From assembly GCF_021354595.1 (NCBI RefSeq), contig NZ_JADWYJ010000005.1, positions 496,001 through 560,000 on the forward strand: 64,000 nucleotides of DNA, read 5' to 3'. The position numbers were made by a program, and so were the translations under genes. The notes beneath the pieces were generated by a model that did no database searches, was not told the origin of the DNA, and was given only the letters and a program-made list of their open reading frames with translations. Below, piece after piece: positions 7,892 to 18,000 of the stretch (positions within the stretch are counted from its first letter, which is position 1; every line of letters begins with the position of its first letter). This DNA is from Maribellus sp. CM-23. Its GTDB lineage: Bacteria; Bacteroidota; Bacteroidia; Bacteroidales; Prolixibacteraceae.

Positions 7892-10800
7892 ATGAAACAA
7901 AATTACCTGGAACTACCAGACGCACAAATGTTGCGATCTGGACTGTTGAAGCGAACACTGGACTGGTGTTGTCGCTTCTTTCTTTTGGCATTTATTGTCG
8001 GCTATTCAACCCTTTCTGTCTCCAGTCAGATTGTTACTGAGGGGGCAGCTGTAAAAGCGAATTTTGGAATAGATGCGGATGTTTACACGAACTATTTATT
8101 GGATCCTTCACTTTCAGGAACTACAGCTAGTGGTACAGACGACTGGTTTGAGAATTTGTTGCTGTATCCCGGGAACGGATCACCGGTTTTTACACCATCT
8201 CCTGCATTTATTAATGCGATCATTGCCCAGATGGCAATTGATGAGAATTTCAGTTTTACAATTAGGATGGGTGTGCCGAGAAACTCCAAATTGGAGATTC
8301 CTTCATCTCCCGGAGATTCAGTATTATGGATCGACGGCGTATACGCGAGAGACAACAATACTGCCGGAAACGGGAAAGACAGTACTGCTTTTGCGGGGAC
8401 CTCGGATAAAAACTTTCAGGATCCTTCAACATGGAATGTTGGTATTAAAGATCCCTATCAAAAAGGAGACCTAATTGATGTTTATGGTCATATGCGAGAG
8501 GACCCTGGCGGAGATGTTTGGGGAATCGGGGCTTTTTCGACCCGGTCGACTTCAGGATCTGTTCATGCTGATTTTGAGTTCTTTGCCAATCAGGTAGGAT
8601 ATGATGGATCACATTTTACCAATACCGGCACGGATCACGGTCATACTTCATGGACGTTTGATGCAGATGGGGTAGTATTAACAGCCGGAGACCTGATTGT
8701 GAGTATAGATTACGAAAAAGGTGGTGGTGACCCTGTGGCCAGTATACGTGTTTGGGTAAGCGAAACTGACTACACGAACGGGCTGGCAAATTTCGATGCT
8801 GGTTCATCTTTCAATTTTACGGGAGCTTTCACTACTGAATCTGGTGTTGGTTTTGGCTATGCAGAAATAGAACCCGCAGTGGCAGGAGGAGATCCGGCTG
8901 CCTGGGCAGTGGTAAACATTGACAGTGTTTCACCTGCACCGCCTTGGGGAACTATAGAAGGTCCGCAAGCCGATGTAAACGATGAGTATCTTCCGCTTCA
9001 ATTTGCTGAATTTGCGATTAACATGTCATTTTTAGGACTGGATGCTTTTGGTGGAGATGCTTGTAACAAAACGTTGGGAAGCCTGTTGGTGAAGACCAGA
9101 AGCTCGCCAAGTTTTGAATCTGAGATGCATGATTTTGTTGGGCCATTGCTTTTTGGATATGATCTGGAAACCAAAATTGTGGCAATGGATCTGGATTCTT
9201 GTGATGATGGATTGAACCAGTTTGATTTAATGACAGCTGTAGACAGCTTTGGCGACGGGAATGTAACATTTTATGCTTCGAGTGCGGATGCATTTGCAAA
9301 TCCACCTGTAAACGCGATTTCCTCCAACCAAACTCTGCCAGTAGGCGACACCATGTTTTGGGCTCGAAGCTCAAATCCTGATGATCAGGGATGTTTTGCG
9401 GTAGATTCGTTTATGGTGACAGTTCACGATAATCCATCCTGTAGCGTTGCGGCTACGGATCAGACTAACTTTTCTACTACAAATGGAACAGCCAAGGTTA
9501 CAGTTACCGGAGGAGAAGGACCATTTACTTACATATGGTCAACCAACAATGGATCAATTGGAGGAGGACAGGGAACTGACAGCATATATGGTTTGAGTAT
9601 TGGAAGATACTATGTTAATATAGTGGATGCCAACGGATGTACAACATCGTGTAATGACTCAGTTGGATGGGCTCCTACAGCCCCAACTTGTGAGCTTTTT
9701 ACAGCTGATGTTGAATGTTTTGGAGCAGAAACTGGTTATGCCTGGGCCGTAGTGACTCCAACCGGACCGGATAGTTTCCCTCCATATACTTATTATTGGT
9801 ACAAAGGGACAGGATTCGACCAGGTATTTTTAGACTCGACTGTAACAAATAGCATGGTTGACACCATGTTTGGCTTGGGTGCTGGAGTTTACGTAGTTGA
9901 GATAAAAAACAGCGTTGATCCGAATACTACGACTTGTGGAGATACAATCAAAGAACCTCCTTATAATCCTGTTGTAGTCGAATGTTCAAGTTTAACACTT
10001 GACTCATGTATGGACCAGTCCGCGGTAGATCTGGCTTTTGCCAATTGGTTGGATACTGCTTTTATGGTAAGCGGTGGAACTGATCCACTTGATACAATAT
10101 ATAAAGTAGATGATATTATAGCAGATTTAGATACCGTGGATGCACCATCGGCATGTGGAGGCCTTGTGACAATTAAAATGATAGTTACAGACTATTGTGG
10201 ACTGATGGATAGCTGTGAAGCTACTTTCATGGTAGAGTACGCACCAGCTTTGGCGGTAACCTGTCCGGGAGACCTGACGCTAAGCAGCTGTCTGACGCAG
10301 GACTCAGTAACTACTGCCTTTAATGCATGGCTTGCAGGGTTTAGCTCAGATGGAGGTTGCAATGCGGAAGAAACCGATTTGAGCAATGTAGCAACAGCAC
10401 TTGCCTGTGGTGATTCGATCACGATCAAGTTCAAGGCATGGGACAGCTGTGAACAGGCTGACAGTTGTATGGCCACCTTCAAGGTAGACTATGCCCCTGA
10501 GCTGGAAGTTACCTGTCCTGGAGACCTGACACTGAGCAGCTGTCTGACACAGGATTCAGTAACCACTGCATTTAATGCATGGCTTGCCGAGTTTGGCTCA
10601 GAAGGAGGTTGCAATACCGAAGAAACCGATCTGAGCAATGTAGCAACAGCACTTGCCTGCGGTGATTCTATCACGATCAAGTTCAAGGCATGGGACAGCT
10701 GTGAACAGGCTGACAGTTGTATGGCCACCTTCAAGGTAGACTATGCCCCTGAGCTGGAAGTTACCTGTCCTGGAGACCTGACACTGAGCAGCTGTCTGAC

Positions 10801-13642
10801 ACAGGATTCAGTAACCACTGCCTTTAACGCATGGCTTGCCGAGTTTGGCTCTGAAGGAGGTTGTAATACCGAAGAAACCGATTTGAGCAATGTAGCAACA
10901 GCACTTGCCTGCGGAGATTCTATCACGATCAAGTTCAAGGCATGGGACAGCTGTGAACAGGCCGACAGTTGTATGGCCACGTTCAAGGTAGACTATGCAC
11001 CGTTACTGGAAGTAAACTGTCCTGGAGACCTGACACTGAGCAGCTGTCTGACACAGGACTCAGTAACTACTGCCTTTAACGCATGGCTTGCCGAGTTTGG
11101 CTCAGAAGGAGGTTGCAATACCGAAGAAACCGATTTGAGCAATGTAGCAACAGCACTTGCCTGCGGAGATTCTATCACGATCAAGTTCAAGGCATGGGAC
11201 AGCTGTGAACAGGCCGACAGTTGTATGGCCACGTTCAAGGTAGACTATGCACCGTTACTGGAAGTAAACTGTCCTGGAGACCTGACACTCAGCAGCTGTC
11301 TGACACAGGACTCAGTAACTACTGCCTTTAATGCATGGCTTGCCGGGTTTAGCTCGGAAGGAGGTTGTAATACCGAAGAAACCGATTTAAGCAATGTAGC
11401 AACAGCACTGGCGTGTGGCGACTCGATCACGATCAAGTTCAAAGCATGGGACAGCTGTGAACAGGCTGACAGTTGTATGGCCACGTTCAAGGTAGACTAT
11501 GCTCCTGAGTTGGAAGTTACCTGTCCGGGAGACCTGACACTGAGCAGCTGTCTGACACAGGATTCCGTAACCACAGCATTTAATGCATGGCTTGCCGAGT
11601 TTGGCTCAGAAGGAGGATGCAATACCGAAGAAACTGATTTGAGTAATGTAGCAACAGCACTGGCCTGCGGTGATTCGATCACGATCAAGTTCAAGGCATG
11701 GGACAGCTGTGAACAGGCCGACAGTTGTATGGCAACATTCAAAGTAGACTATGCACCTGAGCTGGAAGTTAACTGTCCGGGAGATTTGACACTCAGCAGC
11801 TGTCTGACACAGGATTCAGTAACCACTGCGTTTAACGCATGGCTTGCCGAGTTTGGCTCAGAAGGAGGATGCAATACGGAAGAAACCGATTTAAGCAATG
11901 TAGCAACAGCACTTGCCTGCGGTGATTCAATCACGATCAAGTTCAAGGCATGGGACAGCTGTGAACAGGCCGACAGCTGTATGGCCACGTTCAAGGTAGA
12001 CTATGCACCTGAACTGGAAGTTAACTGTCCGGGAGATCTGACACTCAGCAGCTGTCTGACGCAGGATTCAGTAACCACTGCGTTTAACGCATGGCTTGCC
12101 GAGTTTGGCTCAGAAGGAGGATGCAATACAGAAGAAACCGATTTGAGCAATGTAGCAACAGCACTTGCCTGCGGTGATTCTATCACGATCAAGTTCAAGG
12201 CATGGGACAGCTGTGAACAGTCTGACAGTTGTATGGCAACATTCAAAGTAGACTATGCACCTGAGCTGGAAGTTAACTGTCCGGGAGACCTGACACTGAG
12301 CAGCTGTCTGACACAGGATTCAGTAACCACTGCATTCAATGCATGGCTTGCCGAGTTTGGCTCAGAAGGAGGTTGCAATACCGAAGAAACCGATTTAAGC
12401 AATGTAGCAACAGCACTTGCCTGCGGTGATTCAATCACGATCAAGTTCAAAGCATGGGACAGCTGTGAACAGGCTGACAGTTGTATGGCCACGTTCAAGG
12501 TAGGTTATGATTTGGATGCACCTGTTATTACAATCAACATTTTGCAGGATTCAACTTGTAACGCTGATCCGGACGCCACAGCAACATATGTCGACTGTCA
12601 GGGAGAAGGTAATGCAACTCTTCAATCACTCAATAAAGTGGCAGTTGATCCATCAGATCCAAACAAGTGCGATGAATATTGGATTTATACATTCTACGCT
12701 GAGGACAATTGTGGAAACTCTTCAACAGCAACGGATACTCTGTACCGGTTTACCGAATCTGAAGGCGATTGTGAAACGGCGTTTGCCCGCTTCCCGGAAC
12801 CGGATTTGGGACCTGCACCTTATACGACCGAAATTGGTGCAAGATGCTTCCTGGATGAACCGGATACAGCTGTATTTAACAGATGGGGATGGACCAATAG
12901 GGTCAAAGTTGGTCAGGATTCTGTTTACACGCTGGATGTTTATGCCGGAGCCGGACAATGCGACCTGAGCAAAGGTACCTGGGTTGGAACCGTTACTTTA
13001 ACCTTTAGTGGTTCTACCATGAACGTGCTGTACGATCTGGAGGAAGGATATGTAATTAGTGAGGCGCATATTTATGCCGGTACCAACATGTATCCAACAT
13101 GGAGAAATGGTAAGCATAAAGGTGAATACACCGTTGCTCCCGGTCAGTATACAGTAGTTTGGGAAAACGAACCACCGGCAACCGGTCTCGACGTTCAACT
13201 AACAGGTGTATCAAATGGTGATTACATTTTTGTAATCGTTCATTCAGTGGTATGTATACCAACTTGCGATTGTCCGGAAACGGTTAGGACTGATGTCTCA
13301 TTAGCGTCGGCAACTATACTAACCACAAGAACAAATGGTAAGAAAAGTGCCGAAATCAAAGAAGTTGGAGTTGTTTCCGAAGGACAGCTGAAGGTTTATC
13401 CGAACCCGTTCACCAGCAAGGTAACTTTCGAATTTGTATCGCCTGTTGATGCATATGGAACACTTGAACTGTACAACATTACCGGTCAACGTGTGGCCCG
13501 GTTAATGGATCGTTTCGTTACTGGCGGAGAACTGAATAAAGTTGAGTTCCAACCATCCAACGAAGTCTCAGGTATCTATCTGTACAGACTTGATTTGGAC
13601 GGTGAGATTCAAATTGGAAGGGTTATTTACAAAAGGGAGTAA
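7892..13642 (+). CDS. Giant secreted repeat protein with type IX sorting domain (paralogue 1)
   Basis: This is a 1916-residue, acidic, cysteine-rich surface or secreted protein of unknown ligand. A long basic N-region and hydrophobic segment (about 26-44) precede a likely cleavage near SSQ. Residues about 47-510 match the N-terminus of the paralogue at 15063. Two SprB-like domains follow (about 513-690; GPFTYIWS and PPYTYYWY cores), then one divergent module (about 690-781). Nine 84-residue modules come next (783-1538), each with six cysteines (CPGD, SSC, GGC, LAC, DSC, DSC). A conserved region (FNRWGWTN, YTLDVYAG) and a type A sorting domain end the protein: LKVYPNPFTSKVTFEF, LYNITGQRV, SGIYLYRL. 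Export by Sec and then T9SS is expected. An adhesin or matrix role is inference only. The gene has its own promoter and terminator. Confidence 0.85.
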   Translation: MKQNYLELPDAQMLRSGLLKRTLDWCCRFFLLAFIVGYSTLSVSSQIVTEGAAVKANFGIDADVYTNYLLDPSLSGTTASGTDDWFENLLLYPGNGSPVFTPSPAFINAIIAQMAIDENFSFTIRMGVPRNSKLEIPSSPGDSVLWIDGVYARDNNTAGNGKDSTAFAGTSDKNFQDPSTWNVGIKDPYQKGDLIDVYGHMREDPGGDVWGIGAFSTRSTSGSVHADFEFFANQVGYDGSHFTNTGTDHGHTSWTFDADGVVLTAGDLIVSIDYEKGGGDPVASIRVWVSETDYTNGLANFDAGSSFNFTGAFTTESGVGFGYAEIEPAVAGGDPAAWAVVNIDSVSPAPPWGTIEGPQADVNDEYLPLQFAEFAINMSFLGLDAFGGDACNKTLGSLLVKTRSSPSFESEMHDFVGPLLFGYDLETKIVAMDLDSCDDGLNQFDLMTAVDSFGDGNVTFYASSADAFANPPVNAISSNQTLPVGDTMFWARSSNPDDQGCFAVDSFMVTVHDNPSCSVAATDQTNFSTTNGTAKVTVTGGEGPFTYIWSTNNGSIGGGQGTDSIYGLSIGRYYVNIVDANGCTTSCNDSVGWAPTAPTCELFTADVECFGAETGYAWAVVTPTGPDSFPPYTYYWYKGTGFDQVFLDSTVTNSMVDTMFGLGAGVYVVEIKNSVDPNTTTCGDTIKEPPYNPVVVECSSLTLDSCMDQSAVDLAFANWLDTAFMVSGGTDPLDTIYKVDDIIADLDTVDAPSACGGLVTIKMIVTDYCGLMDSCEATFMVEYAPALAVTCPGDLTLSSCLTQDSVTTAFNAWLAGFSSDGGCNAEETDLSNVATALACGDSITIKFKAWDSCEQADSCMATFKVDYAPELEVTCPGDLTLSSCLTQDSVTTAFNAWLAEFGSEGGCNTEETDLSNVATALACGDSITIKFKAWDSCEQADSCMATFKVDYAPELEVTCPGDLTLSSCLTQDSVTTAFNAWLAEFGSEGGCNTEETDLSNVATALACGDSITIKFKAWDSCEQADSCMATFKVDYAPLLEVNCPGDLTLSSCLTQDSVTTAFNAWLAEFGSEGGCNTEETDLSNVATALACGDSITIKFKAWDSCEQADSCMATFKVDYAPLLEVNCPGDLTLSSCLTQDSVTTAFNAWLAGFSSEGGCNTEETDLSNVATALACGDSITIKFKAWDSCEQADSCMATFKVDYAPELEVTCPGDLTLSSCLTQDSVTTAFNAWLAEFGSEGGCNTEETDLSNVATALACGDSITIKFKAWDSCEQADSCMATFKVDYAPELEVNCPGDLTLSSCLTQDSVTTAFNAWLAEFGSEGGCNTEETDLSNVATALACGDSITIKFKAWDSCEQADSCMATFKVDYAPELEVNCPGDLTLSSCLTQDSVTTAFNAWLAEFGSEGGCNTEETDLSNVATALACGDSITIKFKAWDSCEQSDSCMATFKVDYAPELEVNCPGDLTLSSCLTQDSVTTAFNAWLAEFGSEGGCNTEETDLSNVATALACGDSITIKFKAWDSCEQADSCMATFKVGYDLDAPVITINILQDSTCNADPDATATYVDCQGEGNATLQSLNKVAVDPSDPNKCDEYWIYTFYAEDNCGNSSTATDTLYRFTESEGDCETAFARFPEPDLGPAPYTTEIGARCFLDEPDTAVFNRWGWTNRVKVGQDSVYTLDVYAGAGQCDLSKGTWVGTVTLTFSGSTMNVLYDLEEGYVISEAHIYAGTNMYPTWRNGKHKGEYTVAPGQYTVVWENEPPATGLDVQLTGVSNGDYIFVIVHSVVCIPTCDCPETVRTDVSLASATILTTRTNGKKSAEIKEVGVVSEGQLKVYPNPFTSKVTFEFVSPVDAYGTLELYNITGQRVARLMDRFVTGGELNKVEFQPSNEVSGIYLYRLDLDGEIQIGRVIYKRE
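10238..12505 (+). repeat. Nine tandem 252-bp repeats in the first giant gene
   Basis: The unit beginning at the YAP codons recurs every 252 bases, at 10238, 10490, 10742, 10994, 11246, 11498, 11750, 12002 and 12254. Copies differ mainly at third positions and by a few switches such as VTCPGD/VNCPGD, EFGSE/GFSSE and PEL/PLL. The period is a multiple of three, so copy number can change without breaking the frame. Confidence 0.95.
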
Positions 13643-13717
13643 TAACCAGGAATTGTAGACCCTTATTTTTTATCTGATATACATTCAGGGGAATTCTGCC
13701 AAGGGCAGGGTTCGACA

Positions 13718-13746
13718 AAGGGGCTGATCGAAAATCAGCCCCTTTT
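13718..13746 (+). terminator. Terminator after the first giant gene
   Basis: GGGGCTGAT (13720-13728), a five-base loop, ATCAGCCCC (13734-13742) and TTTT form a strong hairpin, extended by flanking AA/TT pairs. The terminator after the paralogue has a similar core (GAGGCTGAC). Confidence 0.85.
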
Positions 13747-14179
13747 CTGTTTCCTGATTTATTCCTGGCAGGAAGGTTCCCGCATAAAAAAGTAATGTGT
13801 AAACATGTGTAACTGTATATATTTTAGTATGTAATAGCTAATACTCCTGTTTTTTGAAGGTGTTCTGTCAATTCGTCGTTTAGATTGATCAGGTGCAACG
13901 GATTGATTATTTTGCTTGCTTACGTACTCTCATCATATATGATTAAGGATATTTACGGATTGACTTATATACGATTTTATACGTAAATTGTACATGGAAT
14001 TGCAGAACCTTGCCCTTTGCAAAATAGATTTTAAATGGCTTTTAAAAGTTGACTGATGAATGGATTTTATAGTTGATTATTAACCTTCTGTCTGGGGTGT
14101 AGATTGAATCAGAAAGTATGGCGCTAGGTCAGCTGTAGAGGAATGAACCATTTATCATGAATCTGAAAAGTTAAAAGCC
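13747..14179. other. Intergenic region before the LuxR-type regulator
   Basis: No gene is supported. It holds ATTTACG (13951-13957) and CGTAAAT (13982-13988) as inverted words around ACTTATATACG, echoing the palindromic region at 7425-7464. No consensus TAnnTTTG promoter was found close to the regulator start. Confidence 0.4.
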
Positions 14180-14812
14180 ATGTGTAAAATCGCGATTTTG
14201 GAACGGTTTACCCTCCTGGGCGCAGGAATAGCATCCATTCTTAACGGTGAAAAACAATGTGATGTAGTAATCGTTGCCCAAACAAAAGAAGAGTTGATCA
14301 GGCAGTTGGGCAAATCCATTCCGGATGTAATTATAATAGATGTTATTCATGGAGATAATTCCGGGATGAAGTCAGTAAAAAGAATTCGCCGCTCATTTCC
14401 TACTACCCCGTTACTGCTGATAGTAAGTGCCAACTACGCCGATTGTTTTGAAGAGTACATTCGCCTGGGAGTTAAGGGCTTTGTTTTTAACAGTTCGGAT
14501 GGAAAAGAACTGGTAAAAGCCATAAAAAAATTGAAAGAAGGTGAAGAATATTTCAACAGCAAGGTTTGGAGGATATTCAAAAGTTCCATCCAGTCGCGAA
14601 AGCACAAGGTTCAGGATCAGCGGCTAACCGACAGGGAAGTGTCTGTTTTAAAGCTTTTTTCAAGTGGAATGACTTACAAGGAAATAGGTTCTGAATTGAA
14701 TATCAGTCCGCGTACCGTGGAAACTCATAAGCGAAATATTCTGTCAAAACTAAAGATCAATACTACTGCTGATATGGTAAAGTATGCCTACCGGCATCAT
14801 ATTCTTACGTAA
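14180..14812 (+). CDS. LuxR/NarL-type response regulator with degenerate receiver
   Basis: This is a 210-residue transcription regulator. The receiver domain (about 1-120) keeps the phospho-acceptor position Asp54 (VIIIDVIHG). The usual acidic pair after strand 1 is reduced to a single Glu8 (IAILERF), and the conserved lysine after strand 5 is absent (KGFVFNSSDG). The C-terminal GerE/LuxR helix-turn-helix (about 148-205) is intact: LTDREVSVLKL, YKEIGSELNISPRTVETHK, ILSKLKI. No histidine kinase gene is nearby. It lies between the two giant genes on the same strand, with gaps of 537 and 250 bases. Control of those genes is a natural but untested guess. Receiver changes suggest weak or phosphorylation-independent control. 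Confidence 0.85.
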   Translation: MCKIAILERFTLLGAGIASILNGEKQCDVVIVAQTKEELIRQLGKSIPDVIIIDVIHGDNSGMKSVKRIRRSFPTTPLLLIVSANYADCFEEYIRLGVKGFVFNSSDGKELVKAIKKLKEGEEYFNSKVWRIFKSSIQSRKHKVQDQRLTDREVSVLKLFSSGMTYKEIGSELNISPRTVETHKRNILSKLKINTTADMVKYAYRHHILT

Positions 14813-14871
14813 TTTTTCATTCACCCAAAATCTCATTTTAGGGGATTACTTGCCAAGAAATGAGTATAAAT

Positions 14872-14906
14872 CCTGATTGACTACGCCCCCTTTTCTGTTG
14901 TACCTT
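14872..14906 (+). promoter_or_regulatory. Promoter of second giant gene, twin of the one at 7717
   Basis: CCTGATTGAC (14872-14881) and GTTGTACCTT (14897-14906) match the first giant gene's promoter in sequence and exact spacing. The TTG at 14877-14879 and TACCTTTT at 14901 are 21 bases apart. GCAGAACTT follows 24 bases later (14931-14939), then TTTACCCCG (14949-14957). The predicted leader is about 150 nt. Confidence 0.55.
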
Positions 14907-15020
14907 TTACCTTGTTAAAATTGATTAGAGGCAGAACTTATTATTCTCTTTACCCCGCCAATTATTAGAGACAAGAAACCACAAGAGAGTGCTGTAATTA
15001 AAGGAGTTTATTTGACGGTG

Positions 15021-15061
15021 ATCTGATAAGCGATTAAGTTTTTAACTTAAAACTTTCAGAT
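15021..15061 (+). promoter_or_regulatory. Hairpin abutting the start codon of the second giant gene
   Basis: ATCTGA (15021-15026) pairs with TCAGAT (15056-15061). Within it AAGTTTT (15036-15042) can pair with AAAACTT (15049-15055). The outer arm ends one base before the ATG at 15063, as in the paralogue. Confidence 0.5.
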
Positions 15062-15062
15062 T

Positions 15063-18000
15063 ATGGAAAAGAATTACATGACGCGCACGGGATTAAAAAG
15101 ATTTCCCGTTTGGGCGAGGTTTGCGTTCCGATATTGGTGCCGCTGCCTTGCCTTTTTATGTTTTATCCTGATCGGTACTTCATTTGCCCACAGTCAGATC
15201 GTTACGCAAGGAGCGTCCGTTCAGGCCAATTTTGGTATTGATGGGGATCTCTATGCAAACTATTCCTGGTCTCCGGGTATTGCTTATGTAGGAGTTGATG
15301 ATTGGTTTGTTAGTGATAGCATCTTTAACATTCCTTATCCCGGTCCTGGACTAGGTGTGATTGATCAATCGAAGCAGGATTCTCTGATTGCTGCATGTGC
15401 GGCAGACAAGAATGCTTCCTTTACACTCAGGATGAGTATGGAGCGAAATACCCAGGTCGGAGATATCACTTGGATTGATGCGGTTTATTACCGCGACTGG
15501 AATGCAACCCAGGGAAGGGTGGACTATCTAACGTTTACTACTACCCAGGATAAAAACGGAGATAATCCGAAAACCTGGAATGTAGGAGAACATGGCGTTC
15601 CGCAAAAGAATGACCTGATAGATGTAATGGGATTTATGTGTATGGATACCACTACTGATGAACTTTGGGGAATGGGAGCATTTAGCACGATTTCTCCGGA
15701 TGGTAATTCACATGCGGACTATGAATTTTTTGCCAATTCAGACGTTCATTACAATGGCGTCGATTCATTACTGGGGACTGGAGATGAAGGCGGTCATACC
15801 GCCTGGCAATTTGGTCCGGAAGGGCAGGTACTGTCAGCAGGTGATTTAATTGTTTCAATCGATTACACAAAAGGTGGAACCAATCCGGTTGGCCATGTAA
15901 GGGTATGGATTTCAGATGCAGACTATGCTTTTCTTATGACTATGCCGGATTCATTGGAATTTGAATTGACCGGTCCGTACGATTCGGGCGAAGATGCTGA
16001 TGGTTGGGGCTATGCCGATATTCAACCCGTTGGTGGAGGTAATGATCCTTCTGTTTATGCTGTTATAAATATTACCACGCCTCCTGATCCTCCTGCACCT
16101 CCATGGGGAACTCAGTTAGGCTCGCAGGCAACCCAAAATGATTATTACGAACAATACCAGTTTACCGAATTTGCCATTAATTTGACACATCTGGGACTGG
16201 ATGCATTTGGGGGAGACGCTTGTAATAAAAGACTGGGATCATTGATCGTTAAAACACGGTCATCGTCCTCATTCACGGCAGAATTAAAAGACCTTGCCGG
16301 TCCGTTCCTTTTCGGATTCGAACTTATTACCGGCGTTGAGGTACAAAATCTTTCTGATTGCGAAAATGGAGACGATACGCAAGAATTTAACCTGAATGAT
16401 GCTGTGACAGATAGCCATAATGGCAATATCTTTTTTTACGATAATTCAGCAGCAGCTTATCTGGGTGGAGCAGGTTTAGATACCATGCAAACGGTTAATG
16501 TGGGAGATACCATGTTCTGGGTTCGTAGCGAAAACAAAAAAGATCCGTTGTGTTTCGCCGTTGATTCATTTACAATAACAGTTCATAATAACCCGGAATG
16601 TACCGTTGTTACGACCGATGAAACACATTATCTGGCCTTCGATGGAACTGCTACCGTAATCGTTAATGGAGGTATGCCTCCCTATACTTTCGAATGGACC
16701 GCAGGCGGAGGAGGTTTCGTTCCCGATTCTGTTAAAAATGATAGTATCTTAACTGTACTTTCCGGTGGTTCCGGGGCTCCGGGTTACGGAGTTTACTATG
16801 TTACGGTAATAGATTCTTTTGGCTGTGAAACAAGTTGTAATGATACAATCAGGTGGACACCAACTGCTCCAACATGTCAGGCTTATTCTATCAACATTGA
16901 TTGCTTTGGTGCAGCCAATGGTGTTGTATGGGCAGAAATTACACCGAATCCAAACGGTGCATACCCGCCTTATTCCTATTATTGGACGAAAAACGGAGCT
17001 CCGTTTGATACAACCATAACGGCAAGCCTGACAGATACATTATATGGTCTGGAACCGGGAATTTATTCCGTGGAAGTTTATGATTCATTCGATCCAAACG
17101 GATCGGGGTGTGGTGCCGAGGTAACACAGCCGGATTACAATCCTGTTTTTGTCGAATGCTCCAACATAACGGTTGAATCGTGTCTTTCTCAAACCGAAAT
17201 TGAAACAGATTTCCTGAATTGGTTGGATACTGTATTCTTTGTACACGGAGGAACTGATCCGCTCGACACTATTTACAAGGTGGATGGTATAATCGTTGAT
17301 TTGGATACGATTAATGAGCCCGATAAATGTGGAGGGAGTATAACCATCGAAATGATCGTTTCTGACTACTGTGAATTAAGTGATACTTGCTTTGCTACCT
17401 TTACCGTTCCAACACCGGAGCATGTCGACGTAGTTGGTCCTGGTATGGTCAATAAGTCAAGTTGTGACTTTGCTGACCAGGTAGATTTAGATACCACCTT
17501 TGCCAATTGGTTGGCCGAATTTAAAGTTACAAACGATGGCGGTTGCGGAGCTCAGGGAGTGGGTACAGCCGGTTTAAATCCACCAATTTTGTGTGTGGGT
17601 GACACCATCAACGTTGTTTACACGATTGACGATGGGTGTACAACAGATACTGCCAGAGCTACCTTTGGTGTAAGTGGAGTATTGGATCTGGTGGTAAGCG
17701 ATCCGTCCAGTGAATACCACAGTTCATGTGAATACAGCGACCAATCAGGCGTTGAATCTGATTTTGATGACTGGTTCGATGCTATTACCCTGGCTATTCA
17801 AACCCAGGTAGATCTGCAAGGCTGCGATCCACAGGTGTCTGATGACTGGAACGATGTCTACCCGATGATTTGCGAAGGCGATACAGTACTTGTAACCTGG
17901 ACCGTTACCGATCTGTGTGATACCACAATGGTAAGTGCCAGCTTTGGCGTAAGTGCAGTGCTGGATCTGGTAGTAAGCGATCCGTCCAGTGAATACCACA

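Noticed and set aside
10192..12498. Regularly spaced antisense frames of 81-96 codons in the first giant gene
   Set aside because: Shadows of the 252-bp repeat, one per copy, with no start signals of their own.
10238..12505. CRISPR-like regular repetition
   Set aside because: Units are 252 bp, contiguous without unique spacers, and in frame within a protein gene.
13690..13745. tRNA-like sequence around GGGTTCGAC
   Set aside because: The GTTCGA word lies beside a terminator hairpin and no cloverleaf can be drawn.
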